Below, piece after piece: positions 40,827-49,258 of a DNA stretch of 64,000 nucleotides. The position numbers and the translations under genes were made by a program. Under the pieces are notes generated by a model that saw nothing but the letters and a program-made list of their open reading frames with translations, did not search any database and was not told where the DNA came from. Source of the DNA: JBAZYV01 sp041658345 (GTDB lineage: Bacteria > Patescibacteriota > Gracilibacteria > UBA1369 > 2-02-FULL-48-14); NCBI GenBank assembly GCA_041658345.1, contig JBBAAK010000002.1:124001-188000 (forward strand), read 5' to 3'. How positions within the stretch are numbered: position 1 is the first letter of the stretch; every line of letters begins with the position of its first letter.

Positions 40827-43646
40827 ATGAGCGATTCAATTGCACCTGAAGAAAAAAATCCGGTTGAGGCTCCTGTAGATTTGGCGGGTAATTTGAGGAG
40901 TAAGGTTGAAGCTACTGCCTCTGATTTAATTTTAGGTGGAGTTGCCGGAGATGTTTTCGCTGTCTCAGCAGTGGTATCTGCAACTATGAAAAGAATAATA
41001 CCTGATGATACTGCCGATAAAGAAGGAGATGTGGATGTTCCAGCGGGAGTTGATGTAGTAAACGATCAAGAAGAGGATACAGAATCAAAAGAACCAGTAC
41101 GATCTGCTCCTGTTTATAGTGAGGTTGGTGCAATAATTAGTAGGGGAAAGTATACGCATGAACTTGAAACCGGCGGGATACAATCAAGATTTATAGAGCT
41201 TTTCCGGAAAATTTTTGAGACTAAGGGGGACTATGCTTTTTACTTTGATAAATATGGAGAACTGCTTTTGCAGGTAGAGTTTTCTCAGAAGCTTAAAGAT
41301 AATCGTGCGAAGGCAAAACTTTTGGCGGGTGAAATCTTGCAAAATAGAAGGTTACTATCTCGGTTGAAAGGTAAAAGAGAGAGGTCTGCTTTGAACTCAA
41401 AAATCACAGAATTGGAGCGAAAGCTACGTGCGCTAAGGCTTGGTAATGAAAGAGAAACGCAGGATTGGCACAATAAAAATCGCCAGCGTTGCCACAAGGA
41501 CGGGGAAATTGTGATTCCAGAGAATTATAAGGATTTGGGTTATCCCTTTGTTGCTACTACGGGCCCTTCTGATAAAGAAGCTGATGAAAATCCAGGTTTG
41601 ACGATAGACGAAATTGTATTGAATCGTTTGGATGAGATGGTATCAAGTGGTTCGAAGAAGCCGATCTATTTTGACGGCAAGGAAAAAAGACTTTATGACG
41701 CAATTGTAGAAATCGCTACGGCATATGACGTTCCGCGTGCAATAGTCCTTGGTATCCCCGCTAACGAAAGCATGTTTAGAAAAGAGGCAGAATCTGAAGC
41801 CGAAGCGAAGGGGATATATCAAATTACGAACAGTGCATTTATAGACGGAAAAAAATATATAGCAGCCCATCCTGGATTTGGAAAGAACTTAAGAAATGGA
41901 CTTATAGGGACTTATGAGGAGTCGTGGCCTAATCGTTTTGTAAGTACGGAACTGTTTTGCGCATATTACAGGAGCATTAAAGAAGGTTTAAAAAATCCTA
42001 TTTTGGAATTGGAAGAAAGAATTAAAAAACTGGATCCTTCTTTGCCGAGCGGAACTTTTGATGATCTTGTGACAATCACAGCTTACAATGCAGGTGCAGA
42101 TAGAATGAAGAAGTGTTTAGCAAGGTTTATTGCGCTGAGCGATGAAGATATCAAAAAATTGATTGGGGAGCCTCAATATGGTGCTGATGTTTGTATTGGA
42201 TTGGTAGCTTATTCGTTTGGTATGCAAATAAATAAAAAATTAAGTACCGGGGTTGGTGCGGATGTGTTTATGTATGTGCAAAAGGCAATTGCTATGGGTT
42301 TGATAATCCGAGATGAAGAAACTATAGTGGAAGGTTTCAATAGAGATAAGTCCGGTTTTGTGGCTGAGCCTAAGGCAGATGAGGTAAAAGAAAATGGGCC
42401 TGTTGAGGATGATGCTCCCGATAGGCGTGGTTTGTTTAGGAAATTAACCGGTCTTTTGACTACGGTGGCTACGGTCATGGCTGGGGCTGATGTGGCTTTA
42501 AGGCGAAAGCATATGTATGAAACCGGCCCTGATGTTGATCATACTGCGCAGGCATTGAGCCGTAGAGATTTATTAAGAGGTCTATTGGCGGTTGGTGCTA
42601 TGGCGAGCTTACCCTTTTCAAGCGGGGCTTCTAGCTCTGAGCCTGAAACTGAAACAAAAACAAAAAACCATGAATCTGGCGATGCAGTTGATGCAAAATA
42701 TATTTATGAGCAAACTCTTGAGCAAGGAAGAATAAAATTGGATCTCATATATGCTGATTTGAAAAAACGTATAAAAAGTAGGGAGAGCGGTGGAATCATG
42801 GATTACACTCCAAACGAAATAGATGATTTGAGAAGATATCTTATGCCACAACAGACGGCCCTTCTAAGAGGGAGGTTTAAGGACATGCTTGGTGAGGAAC
42901 TGGAAGCTAAGTTTGAACGTATGACAACCAGCCAGATTGATAGAGAGGTACGCAAAAATCCGGATGGGAATAATATGTTAAGTTTGGCACAGGAAAAACA
43001 AAAAGGATATATGGCCGATCAAATCAAAAAAGGGGAAGTGATACGCCTCTCCGCTGATGATCCTAAAAAGCCTTATTTTTGTGAACAAATTGGGAAGTCC
43101 GCTGGGCTGGAAAATAATCCTGACAATATGTTCATCAGTAAAGAAATGGAAAAAATCATGGGGACGCTTGTGATGCTTGTAAATCATCAAATCGATATAT
43201 TTAATGGTGATAAGACCGCGTATGGGATTATGGATAAAAACTTTCCCGATTTGCCAAATATTTCGGCGATTAGGGTTACCGGTGCGTTGCGTACACCATT
43301 GCAAAGTCTAGGGTTTTTAAGAGGCAAATCGCCATTGCCCGCTACCTTGGATTTAAGTTCGCATTGGGTGGCTCATGCCATAGATATGGGAAGTAAAAAA
43401 AGTGCGAATGGTAATATGGTGAGGTTGGCGAATGATTTAGTGGATCCGCTTTCCGGTCTTCAAGTTAAGGCAGGAGAAAAACTTTCTAATGGTGGCTATG
43501 GGAAACGTATAAGAGAAATGTATTCGCACATGATTGGACGTGCGCTGTTTGCAATGGAAGATCCGTTAAAGGCAGATGGGGTTGTATTACAGCCACTGTG
43601 GGAACAAAAGCAGGGGAATTGGCATTTAGCTTGGAATGCCAAATAA
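40827..43646 (+). CDS. 939-aa protein with lytic-transglycosylase and LAS-peptidase-like domains
   Basis: An unusual multidomain protein. Residues ~1-90 are low complexity; ~125-225 are helical and basic (NRRLLSRLKGKRERSALNSK). Residues ~290-470 resemble a soluble lytic transglycosylase: catalytic Glu in GIPANESMF (~314), AEAKGIYQIT (~328), ITAYNAGADRM (~420). Two twin-arginine-like motifs with hydrophobic tails lie inside the protein: DRRGLFRKLTG (~533) and SRRDLLRGLLAVGAMASLPF (~578). The last ~150 residues resemble M15/DUF5715 LAS peptidases: TGALRTPLQS, SSHWVAHAIDMGS with the H...D zinc pattern, and final NWHLAWN. It may cleave both glycan and peptide of peptidoglycan. No N-terminal signal. 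Convergent, overlapping rimO by 21 nt. Confidence 0.7.
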   Translation: MSDSIAPEEKNPVEAPVDLAGNLRSKVEATASDLILGGVAGDVFAVSAVVSATMKRIIPDDTADKEGDVDVPAGVDVVNDQEEDTESKEPVRSAPVYSEVGAIISRGKYTHELETGGIQSRFIELFRKIFETKGDYAFYFDKYGELLLQVEFSQKLKDNRAKAKLLAGEILQNRRLLSRLKGKRERSALNSKITELERKLRALRLGNERETQDWHNKNRQRCHKDGEIVIPENYKDLGYPFVATTGPSDKEADENPGLTIDEIVLNRLDEMVSSGSKKPIYFDGKEKRLYDAIVEIATAYDVPRAIVLGIPANESMFRKEAESEAEAKGIYQITNSAFIDGKKYIAAHPGFGKNLRNGLIGTYEESWPNRFVSTELFCAYYRSIKEGLKNPILELEERIKKLDPSLPSGTFDDLVTITAYNAGADRMKKCLARFIALSDEDIKKLIGEPQYGADVCIGLVAYSFGMQINKKLSTGVGADVFMYVQKAIAMGLIIRDEETIVEGFNRDKSGFVAEPKADEVKENGPVEDDAPDRRGLFRKLTGLLTTVATVMAGADVALRRKHMYETGPDVDHTAQALSRRDLLRGLLAVGAMASLPFSSGASSSEPETETKTKNHESGDAVDAKYIYEQTLEQGRIKLDLIYADLKKRIKSRESGGIMDYTPNEIDDLRRYLMPQQTALLRGRFKDMLGEELEAKFERMTTSQIDREVRKNPDGNNMLSLAQEKQKGYMADQIKKGEVIRLSADDPKKPYFCEQIGKSAGLENNPDNMFISKEMEKIMGTLVMLVNHQIDIFNGDKTAYGIMDKNFPDLPNISAIRVTGALRTPLQSLGFLRGKSPLPATLDLSSHWVAHAIDMGSKKSANGNMVRLANDLVDPLSGLQVKAGEKLSNGGYGKRIREMYSHMIGRALFAMEDPLKADGVVLQPLWEQKQGNWHLAWNAK

Positions 43647-44930
43647 ATCGTACTCGCTTGCACTGGTGATTTTGACTTGTTTAAAACATGGCAAGGTAAG
43701 GAGCATGCTACTTTTTACAAAAATCGTTCCATCAATTTCCGGAGCAAAGCCTTCGCTTCGGCCCATGTAGATTTTGTTTTTTGGATCGTAAGATTCAATG
43801 AGTACGTTGAGAGTTTTTCCAATAAATTTTGCCAATTTTTGCGAAGAAATTTTTTGTTGAATTAACATGATTTCTTTGCGACGCGTTGACTTGGTTTTTG
43901 CGGGGATTTGACCTTTTAATTCGTAGGATTTTGTGCCCTTTTCACGCGAGTATTCAAAAACACCGGCGTGATCAAAATCTATTTTTTTTACGAATTTTTG
44001 CAGATTTTTGAAAGCACTTTTTGTTTCACCGGGAAAGCCGGTAATTAGGCTTGTGCGCAACGTGATTCCTGGAATTTTTGTGCGAATTTCTTTGATGCGT
44101 TTTAAAACTTTTTCCGTGTCATTCGGGCGGTTCATTGCTTTTAAAATTTTTGCATCGCCGTGTTGAAGTGGGATATCCAAATATTTGCAGATTTTTTTTG
44201 ATTCGCCAATTACGGCAAGTAGTTCTTTATCGACGGTTTCGGGATAGATGTAAAGCACGCGGATCCAAAAATCACCTTTGATTTTTGTGAGCTTTTTAAG
44301 CAATGTGGCGAGACTTTTCTTTTTATATAAATCAATTCCATAAAGTCCGCAATCTTGTGCAACCAAAATGAGTTCTTTTACTCCGTTTAAAACTAATGAT
44401 TTTGCTTCATCCAAAATGTCTTTCATCTCGCGACTGCGGTAATCGCCTTTTAAGTTTGGGATCAAACAATAACTGCACATTCGGTTGCATCCTTCCGCGA
44501 TTTTTATGTACGAATAAGCGCCATTTGTTAGGATTGTTTTGCCATGTTGCGTTTGGAATTTTGTTGGTTCTTTTGTTACTGCGTAGATTTTTTTGCCTTT
44601 AGCAACTTGATTAAAAATTTCTTTAATATTTTGGTAAAATCCTTCGCTAACAAATGCATATACGTTTTTGAATTTTGTAAAATCGTCTCCTGTAAATTGT
44701 CCTGCAAGGCAGCCTGTAACAATCAGTTTTTTGTTTTTTAATTGGTTGATGTTTTCAAAGACTTCATCACGCGCAGTTTTTAAAAATCCACATGTGTTTA
44801 AAAAAATTACGTTTGCGTTTTTAATGTCTACAATTTCAACCTTTCCAAGGCTCGCCACAATGCCCTCCAAGTCCGCGAGATTTTTTGGACATCCCAGTGA
44901 AATAAGTCCGATTTTTATTTTTGTCGCCAA
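43626..44930 (-). CDS. rimO: Ribosomal protein S12 methylthiotransferase RimO
   Basis: A radical SAM enzyme adding a methylthio group to Asp of ribosomal protein S12. Motifs: GLISLGCPKNLADLEG at the N-terminus and LNTCGFLKTARDE near 50 (second cluster), radical SAM CNRMCSYCLIPNLKG near 146, IPLQHGDAKILKAMNRP near 245, and a C-terminal TRAM domain. The open frame extends ~94 codons upstream as the antisense of ldh, so I place the start at TTG 44930, just before ATKIKIGLISLGC; there is no ATG and no clear ribosome site. Divergent from ldh with 27 nt between starts. Confidence 0.92.
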   Translation of the reverse strand: MATKIKIGLISLGCPKNLADLEGIVASLGKVEIVDIKNANVIFLNTCGFLKTARDEVFENINQLKNKKLIVTGCLAGQFTGDDFTKFKNVYAFVSEGFYQNIKEIFNQVAKGKKIYAVTKEPTKFQTQHGKTILTNGAYSYIKIAEGCNRMCSYCLIPNLKGDYRSREMKDILDEAKSLVLNGVKELILVAQDCGLYGIDLYKKKSLATLLKKLTKIKGDFWIRVLYIYPETVDKELLAVIGESKKICKYLDIPLQHGDAKILKAMNRPNDTEKVLKRIKEIRTKIPGITLRTSLITGFPGETKSAFKNLQKFVKKIDFDHAGVFEYSREKGTKSYELKGQIPAKTKSTRRKEIMLIQQKISSQKLAKFIGKTLNVLIESYDPKNKIYMGRSEGFAPEIDGTIFVKSSMLLTLPCFKQVKITSASEYDLFGIPS

Positions 44931-44957
44931 GTGATAAAGTGTTAGTAAATTAATTCC

Positions 44958-45905
44958 ATGCTTATGCCAAAAGAATGTACACTTCCTGCTTTTAAGACGC
45001 AATTTAAGGTGTCTATTATCGGGTGCGGAAATGTTGGCGCAACCGCCGGCTATGCGATGCTTATTGATGGCACTCCAACCGAGCTTGTGATGATGGATAG
45101 AAACAAAGAAAAAGCGGAAGGATTGGTGCTTGATTTGGAACATTCCATGGCGTTTTTTAATGCGACAAAAGTTACTGCCACTAACGATTTTAATGCATGC
45201 AAAGGGTCGCATTTAATAGTTGTTACGGCTGGTGTTCGCCAACAAGAGGGTGAGACTCGCACAGATTTGATTACAAAAAATCGTGCACTTTTTAGGGATA
45301 TTATTCCAAAGATTGCAAAAGTTGCTCCGAGAGCCATTTTGTTAATTGTTACAAATCCGGTTGATGTTTTAACGCAGGAAGCATCGAGGCTTTCCGGATT
45401 TCCGGCAGGGCGAGTTTTTGGTACCGGAACTATGCTGGATACTGCAAGGTTTAGGTTTCATATTGGCGAAAAACTTTGTTTGAGTCCAAAGAGTGTGGAA
45501 GCGTTTATTTTGGGCGAACATGGGGATACATCTTTTCCTGTTTGGAGTAGCGCAAATGTTGCCGGCAAGCCACTTGTTGCCACTAAAGGTTTTAATAAAA
45601 AAGTTGCGGATGAGTGTTACAAGGAGACTAAAAATGCCGCGTATAAAATCATCCACGATCTTGGATTCACTTGTTACTCAATCGGCACGGTTATTAAAGA
45701 AATCATGGTGCATATTTTCCAAAATTCACGAGTGGTTTTGCCACTTTCAGTTCCGTTAAAAGGCGAGTACGGGCTTAAGGGCGTTGCACTTTCCGTGCCT
45801 TGTGTGCTCGATAGCAGTGGTATTGCCAGCATTCTTGAAGTTCCTTTGAATTTTGCGGAAAAAAGGATGCTCAAAAAATCTGCGGAGGCACTTAGGAAGG
45901 TGTAA
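44958..45905 (+). CDS. ldh: L-lactate dehydrogenase
   Basis: Reduces pyruvate to L-lactate with NADH, regenerating NAD+ in fermentation. 315 residues. NAD site SIIGCGNVGATAGYAM near 17; AGVRQQEGETRTDL near 92 carries the Gln at the specificity position, favouring lactate over malate; GTGTMLDTARFR near 155 and the catalytic His in LGEHGDTSFPVWS near 182. ATG 44964 (MPKECTL) is an alternative start. Confidence 0.93.
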   Translation: MLMPKECTLPAFKTQFKVSIIGCGNVGATAGYAMLIDGTPTELVMMDRNKEKAEGLVLDLEHSMAFFNATKVTATNDFNACKGSHLIVVTAGVRQQEGETRTDLITKNRALFRDIIPKIAKVAPRAILLIVTNPVDVLTQEASRLSGFPAGRVFGTGTMLDTARFRFHIGEKLCLSPKSVEAFILGEHGDTSFPVWSSANVAGKPLVATKGFNKKVADECYKETKNAAYKIIHDLGFTCYSIGTVIKEIMVHIFQNSRVVLPLSVPLKGEYGLKGVALSVPCVLDSSGIASILEVPLNFAEKRMLKKSAEALRKV

Positions 45906-45931
45906 ATAATGTGTCTCGGATCTAGAAGAAC

Positions 45932-45961
45932 CTCTGAACTAGGACTTTGTCCTGTTCAGAG
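45932..45961. other. Hairpin between ldh and tRNA-Pro(GGG), holding repeat copy 2
   Basis: CTCTGAAC-T-AGGAC / TTT / GTCCT-GTTCAGAG, 13 bp with one bulged T, two bases from the tRNA CCA end. No T-run follows on either strand, so it is not a typical terminator; it could block read-through or mark the tRNA 3' trailer for processing. Its left arm is the second copy of the 19-nt repeat at 39829. Confidence 0.6.
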
Positions 45962-45963
45962 TA

Positions 45964-46040
45964 TGGTCGGAGTGATGGGACTTGAACCCACGACCTCTTG
46001 CACCCCATGCAAGCGCGCTAGCCAACTGCGCTACACCCCG
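45964..46040 (-). tRNA. tRNA-Pro(GGG)
   Basis: Minus-strand cloverleaf with acceptor CGGGGTG/CACTCCG, anticodon stem CTTGC/GCAAG and loop ATGGGGT (anticodon GGG), T-loop TTCAAGT, discriminator A and encoded CCA. Its 5' end overlaps the last codons and TAG stop of the flippase gene by 10 nt. Confidence 0.97.
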
Positions 46041-47323
46041 ATTAGTGATTTGGTTTTTGCGATTTTTCTCATTCCGGCAAAGGCCATAAATCCTTCTGCC
46101 AATATCGCAGATATGATTACTAGAAATACTTTTGTTTGTACAGACAAAATGTTTGCGCTTATAGCGTCAAAATTGATTGTTGCAAGGATTATTACTGCAC
46201 TTATTGCGAGGGCAAAAAGTTCTCGTTTTAGCCACCATAAATCTTTGTTCATTGCAAAAAGTGTAATAAAGGCAAGATCGTAAAAATAAGATACAACTGC
46301 GAGCACAAGTAACAGCGGAAGTAAGAATTCAAAACCATCAATCAAAAAGGTTTTGTTGCTTACGATTTGTATTGCAAATGGCGCTAAAATTGAGCCACAA
46401 ATAATTGCGAGTAGGCCAAAAATGAATAAAGTTTTTTTTGCATTCTTGAAGATTTGTTTTGTCTCTTTAAGATCATTTTTCACAATTGCAAGCCTTAAAG
46501 CGGGGAGGGCGGAGAACATTAAGACTGTTGAGAAAATGCTAACCGTGCCGGCTATTCTCATACTTATTTCGTAAGAACCAAAAGCCTGGTCCGTTAAAAT
46601 TTTTGCGATTATCGCGCTTGGTAAAAATCTAAAATACAGATTGTTGATTATGTTGATGATTCCAAATGGTAGGGAAGAGATGAGTAGTTCTTTTTGCATT
46701 TGCCAGTTTAGTTTGAATACCGGGCGGATTTTTTGCATAACAAAATAAAGGCTGAGTGCCATGCTTAAAATCGAACCGAATAGTGGTCCCAAAAAATAAA
46801 GTGGTGCGACGTGTATTCCAGAGTAGCTGATTAAAAAAACCGTTCCAACGTTCAGGAATCTTCCCAGTGTGAGGGCTATTGTGGCGCGTCCCATTATGTA
46901 ATTTGCCTGCATGGCGGAGTCGCAAATAGAAACGATGTAATCAAGCAAGAGACTTGCCATAAAAATTATCGTTCCCCACAAAAACATAGGATCTTTGATC
47001 GCTATAAGCGCAAAAATAAGGCCTGCTCCAAAAAACAAAAGTGCCGTTCCAAACCTTAGAAACAAGGCATTTATAAAAATTGAGCCGTCTTTTGGGGAGG
47101 CAGACATTTTGCGAACTGTGTTTCCAAAAATTCCTAAATTTCCCGCGACGGAGAAAAATAAAGCAAACTCAGAAATCTTGCCATAAATTCCATAGTTTTC
47201 CGTGCCAAGCGCATTCGTGATTATTTTTACAGCAAGAATTCCGCAAAAAATTTGTATGCCTTTGCCAAATAATTGCACAAAAGTTGACCACGCTATTTTG
47301 CGATTTGTTTTAGACAAAATCAT
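46031..47323 (-). CDS. Polysaccharide/lipid flippase, MATE/Wzx-like
   Basis: 430 residues with 12-14 hydrophobic helices and no large soluble domain. The N-terminal ~50 residues (IAWSTFVQLFGKGIQIFCGI, ALGTENYGIYGKISEFALFF) match the Wzx/polysaccharide_synt family, which flips undecaprenyl-linked sugar units. The sugar transferase at 1.6-3.1 kb and GalU could supply its substrate. The final codons and TAG stop lie inside the 5' acceptor stem region of tRNA-Pro. The start overlaps the stop of the C39-like gene by 4 nt. Confidence 0.82.
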   Translation of the reverse strand: MILSKTNRKIAWSTFVQLFGKGIQIFCGILAVKIITNALGTENYGIYGKISEFALFFSVAGNLGIFGNTVRKMSASPKDGSIFINALFLRFGTALLFFGAGLIFALIAIKDPMFLWGTIIFMASLLLDYIVSICDSAMQANYIMGRATIALTLGRFLNVGTVFLISYSGIHVAPLYFLGPLFGSILSMALSLYFVMQKIRPVFKLNWQMQKELLISSLPFGIINIINNLYFRFLPSAIIAKILTDQAFGSYEISMRIAGTVSIFSTVLMFSALPALRLAIVKNDLKETKQIFKNAKKTLFIFGLLAIICGSILAPFAIQIVSNKTFLIDGFEFLLPLLLVLAVVSYFYDLAFITLFAMNKDLWWLKRELFALAISAVIILATINFDAISANILSVQTKVFLVIISAILAEGFMAFAGMRKIAKTKSLIGV

Positions 47324-48057
47324 TGTTGTGGAATCACTTCAATAAAAAGTTTTTCCCCAAGTGTCATGTCTGTGTCGTTCCAATCGTGCAGGGCATTTTC
47401 AATTATCGTCCAATCGTAAACATAATTTTCTCCGTTGCGAGTGCCAACATCGTGAGTAACTATTTGCATTTTTTTGGAATCGTAACCCTTTATTACAAGC
47501 ATGTGATAGTTTGGCCCGCCATTTTTAAAGTTTGGGTTGAAAAGCAATTTTCCTGCAAATGGCGCAATGATCAAATGGCCGTTTGAGAGGATTGTTTGTA
47601 AGTCTGTGAAACTTGGATTTTCGTGGATACTGGTATCTAAGTTGTAATTGATTTTTAATATTTCTGCGGTTTGGGCAACGGTTGTGTGTTCATAGGATCC
47701 AAAATAAGATTTTTCCCATTCAACTAAGCGTAAAAGCTCATCGTTAAAGGCCGTTCTGTCCAGATTCAAATTATTATAAAGATTTGCTACAAGCAATACA
47801 CTGGCTTCCTCACAAGATTCTTGCCAAGGATAATCCCAATTGGAGAAAGGTGCTTGTGTGTAAAATGGCATTTCTACGTTGAGGCTTGCGGGTAAGGCGT
47901 TTGTTTTTGTGGTTAGCTCCTCAAACGAGATTGATTTTGGTGCAACTGGGCTTTTTAAGGATTCGATTTGCCAAAACTTATAAGCAAAGAAACTTATTGC
48001 AAGTACTGCAGATATGCTTAAGGTGATTAGTAGTATGCGTTTTATTGATTTTTGCAT
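47320..48057 (-). CDS. C39-like cysteine peptidase, membrane-anchored
   Basis: 245 residues: an N-terminal signal anchor (ILLITLSISAVLAISFFAYKF, about 8-28), then a papain-like peptidase_C39_2 domain. The Gln and nucleophile lie in PWQESCEEASVLLV near 80, the His in GGPNYHMLVIKGYDSKK near 187, and NGENYVYDW follows near 210. It would act outside the membrane, perhaps trimming surface proteins. Coupled to the flippase by an ATGA overlap. Confidence 0.8.
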   Translation of the reverse strand: MQKSIKRILLITLSISAVLAISFFAYKFWQIESLKSPVAPKSISFEELTTKTNALPASLNVEMPFYTQAPFSNWDYPWQESCEEASVLLVANLYNNLNLDRTAFNDELLRLVEWEKSYFGSYEHTTVAQTAEILKINYNLDTSIHENPSFTDLQTILSNGHLIIAPFAGKLLFNPNFKNGGPNYHMLVIKGYDSKKMQIVTHDVGTRNGENYVYDWTIIENALHDWNDTDMTLGEKLFIEVIPQQ

Positions 48058-48076
48058 TATCTTGTGGGGTGGGGGC

Positions 48077-48104
48077 TTGACTAATTTAAAAATTAATGTA
48101 TAGT
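48077..48104 (+). promoter_or_regulatory. Promoter of the diguanylate cyclase gene
   Basis: TTGACT (48077-48082), 16 bp, TATAGT (48099-48104), 30 nt before ATG 48135. The longer open frame from 48096 begins inside the spacer/-10 region. Confidence 0.6.
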
Positions 48105-48134
48105 TCCAGATGTTTTATTCCTTTTGAGGTTATT

Positions 48135-49205
48135 ATGGCTGATATTGAGAACAAAAGTCCAGAACAGATTGAGCCAGATGCTTATGATAAACTTGTTGAT
48201 GGGTTCAGTTTTGATATGGAGGGGCTTGCAAGTGCAGAAAGTCTTATTGATGCAAACAATCCTAATAATACAAAGTTTGTTGTTTTGCGTGATGCTGTAT
48301 TGAAACAGATCCAAGATGCTGATTTGATTCTGCCCTTTGGAGAAAAAGGTACAAATATAATGCAAGAGCTTATTATAACATTTCGCCAAGCTTTTGCTGA
48401 AATCTTGGATTCTAGAGCTAAAGATGAGAACAAAACTAATGATGAGATTAGAGCTGATTTAGATAGGATGCCATTTGCAACTTTGGTTAAAGGTCAAATT
48501 GCTAAACTTTTTGTAATAAATAAATTTCGTGACAAACTCAAAAGTTTATTTATGGAGTATTCTTACAGGGGACTTTTGAGGGAAGTAGTTAGTGGAGACT
48601 TAAAAGACGGTACTGATGCAGTTAAGGTACAAGTTAAAGAGACGATGGCTGATTTGCGACGTCAGTCCGATTTCGAGGTTGGAACTAATTCCTTGACCCG
48701 TTGTGGTTTTGACAGAGCGGTATCGTTGAAGCTCCCTCAACATCCTAACTCTCAACATGTTGTTCTTATGTTCGATATCGATCATTTTAAAAAATTCAAT
48801 GATACTCATGGGCATCCTTTCGGGGATAAAATTCTTAAAGCATTTGCTTCTATATTGCGAAAATGTATTGGTACTAATGGAATTTTTTGTAGATGGGGCG
48901 GTGAAGAATTTCTTGCTGAATTTACGCTCACAGATAACTTCACTATTTCTGATTTAAATCAAATCGTTATGCAGATGTTTAGTGAAGTGCGTGAGTACAA
49001 AGAGGTATTGCAATATGGAGACGAGCCTTCTTTCGAAGTTGGCATTACTTTTTCATGTGGAGCTAATATAGGTAAGGCATCAAATCTCGCACAAATTGGA
49101 GAATTGATTAAGGTAGCAGATGAAGGTTTATATCGTGCAAAAGATGCTGGACGAGATCGAATCGATTGGGGAAATGTCCCGGTCAGTGAGGCAGTTGCCG
49201 GTTAA
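48135..49205 (+). CDS. GGDEF diguanylate cyclase, cytosolic
   Basis: 356 residues from ATG 48135 (MADIENKSPEQIEPD). The C-terminal GGDEF domain (about 185-350) has MFDIDHFKKFNDTHGHPFGD and the active-site CRWGGEEFLAEF near 255. GGEEF is a catalytically competent variant, so it probably makes c-di-GMP from two GTP. The RxxD inhibitory site is not obvious. The ~180-residue N-terminal helical region matches no sensor I know and has no membrane helix. No EAL, HD-GYP or PilZ gene is in the window; c-di-GMP could act on the type IV pilus. Confidence 0.88.
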   Translation: MADIENKSPEQIEPDAYDKLVDGFSFDMEGLASAESLIDANNPNNTKFVVLRDAVLKQIQDADLILPFGEKGTNIMQELIITFRQAFAEILDSRAKDENKTNDEIRADLDRMPFATLVKGQIAKLFVINKFRDKLKSLFMEYSYRGLLREVVSGDLKDGTDAVKVQVKETMADLRRQSDFEVGTNSLTRCGFDRAVSLKLPQHPNSQHVVLMFDIDHFKKFNDTHGHPFGDKILKAFASILRKCIGTNGIFCRWGGEEFLAEFTLTDNFTISDLNQIVMQMFSEVREYKEVLQYGDEPSFEVGITFSCGANIGKASNLAQIGELIKVADEGLYRAKDAGRDRIDWGNVPVSEAVAG

Positions 49206-49241
49206 AAAAAGAGAGAAGCATTTAGCCCCTCTCTTTTTTAA
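49204..49241. terminator. Bidirectional terminator
   Basis: A-rich start, GAGAG ... CTCTC stem with a 13-nt loop, then T6. It serves the diguanylate cyclase gene and, on the other strand, the convergent SLH gene. Confidence 0.75.
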
Positions 49242-49258
49242 TTTAGAGTTGATTTAAA

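Noticed and set aside
44931..45212. 94-residue N-terminal extension of RimO
   Set aside because: It is the antisense of the ldh coding region and precedes the conserved RimO N-terminus; an artefact of an open frame.
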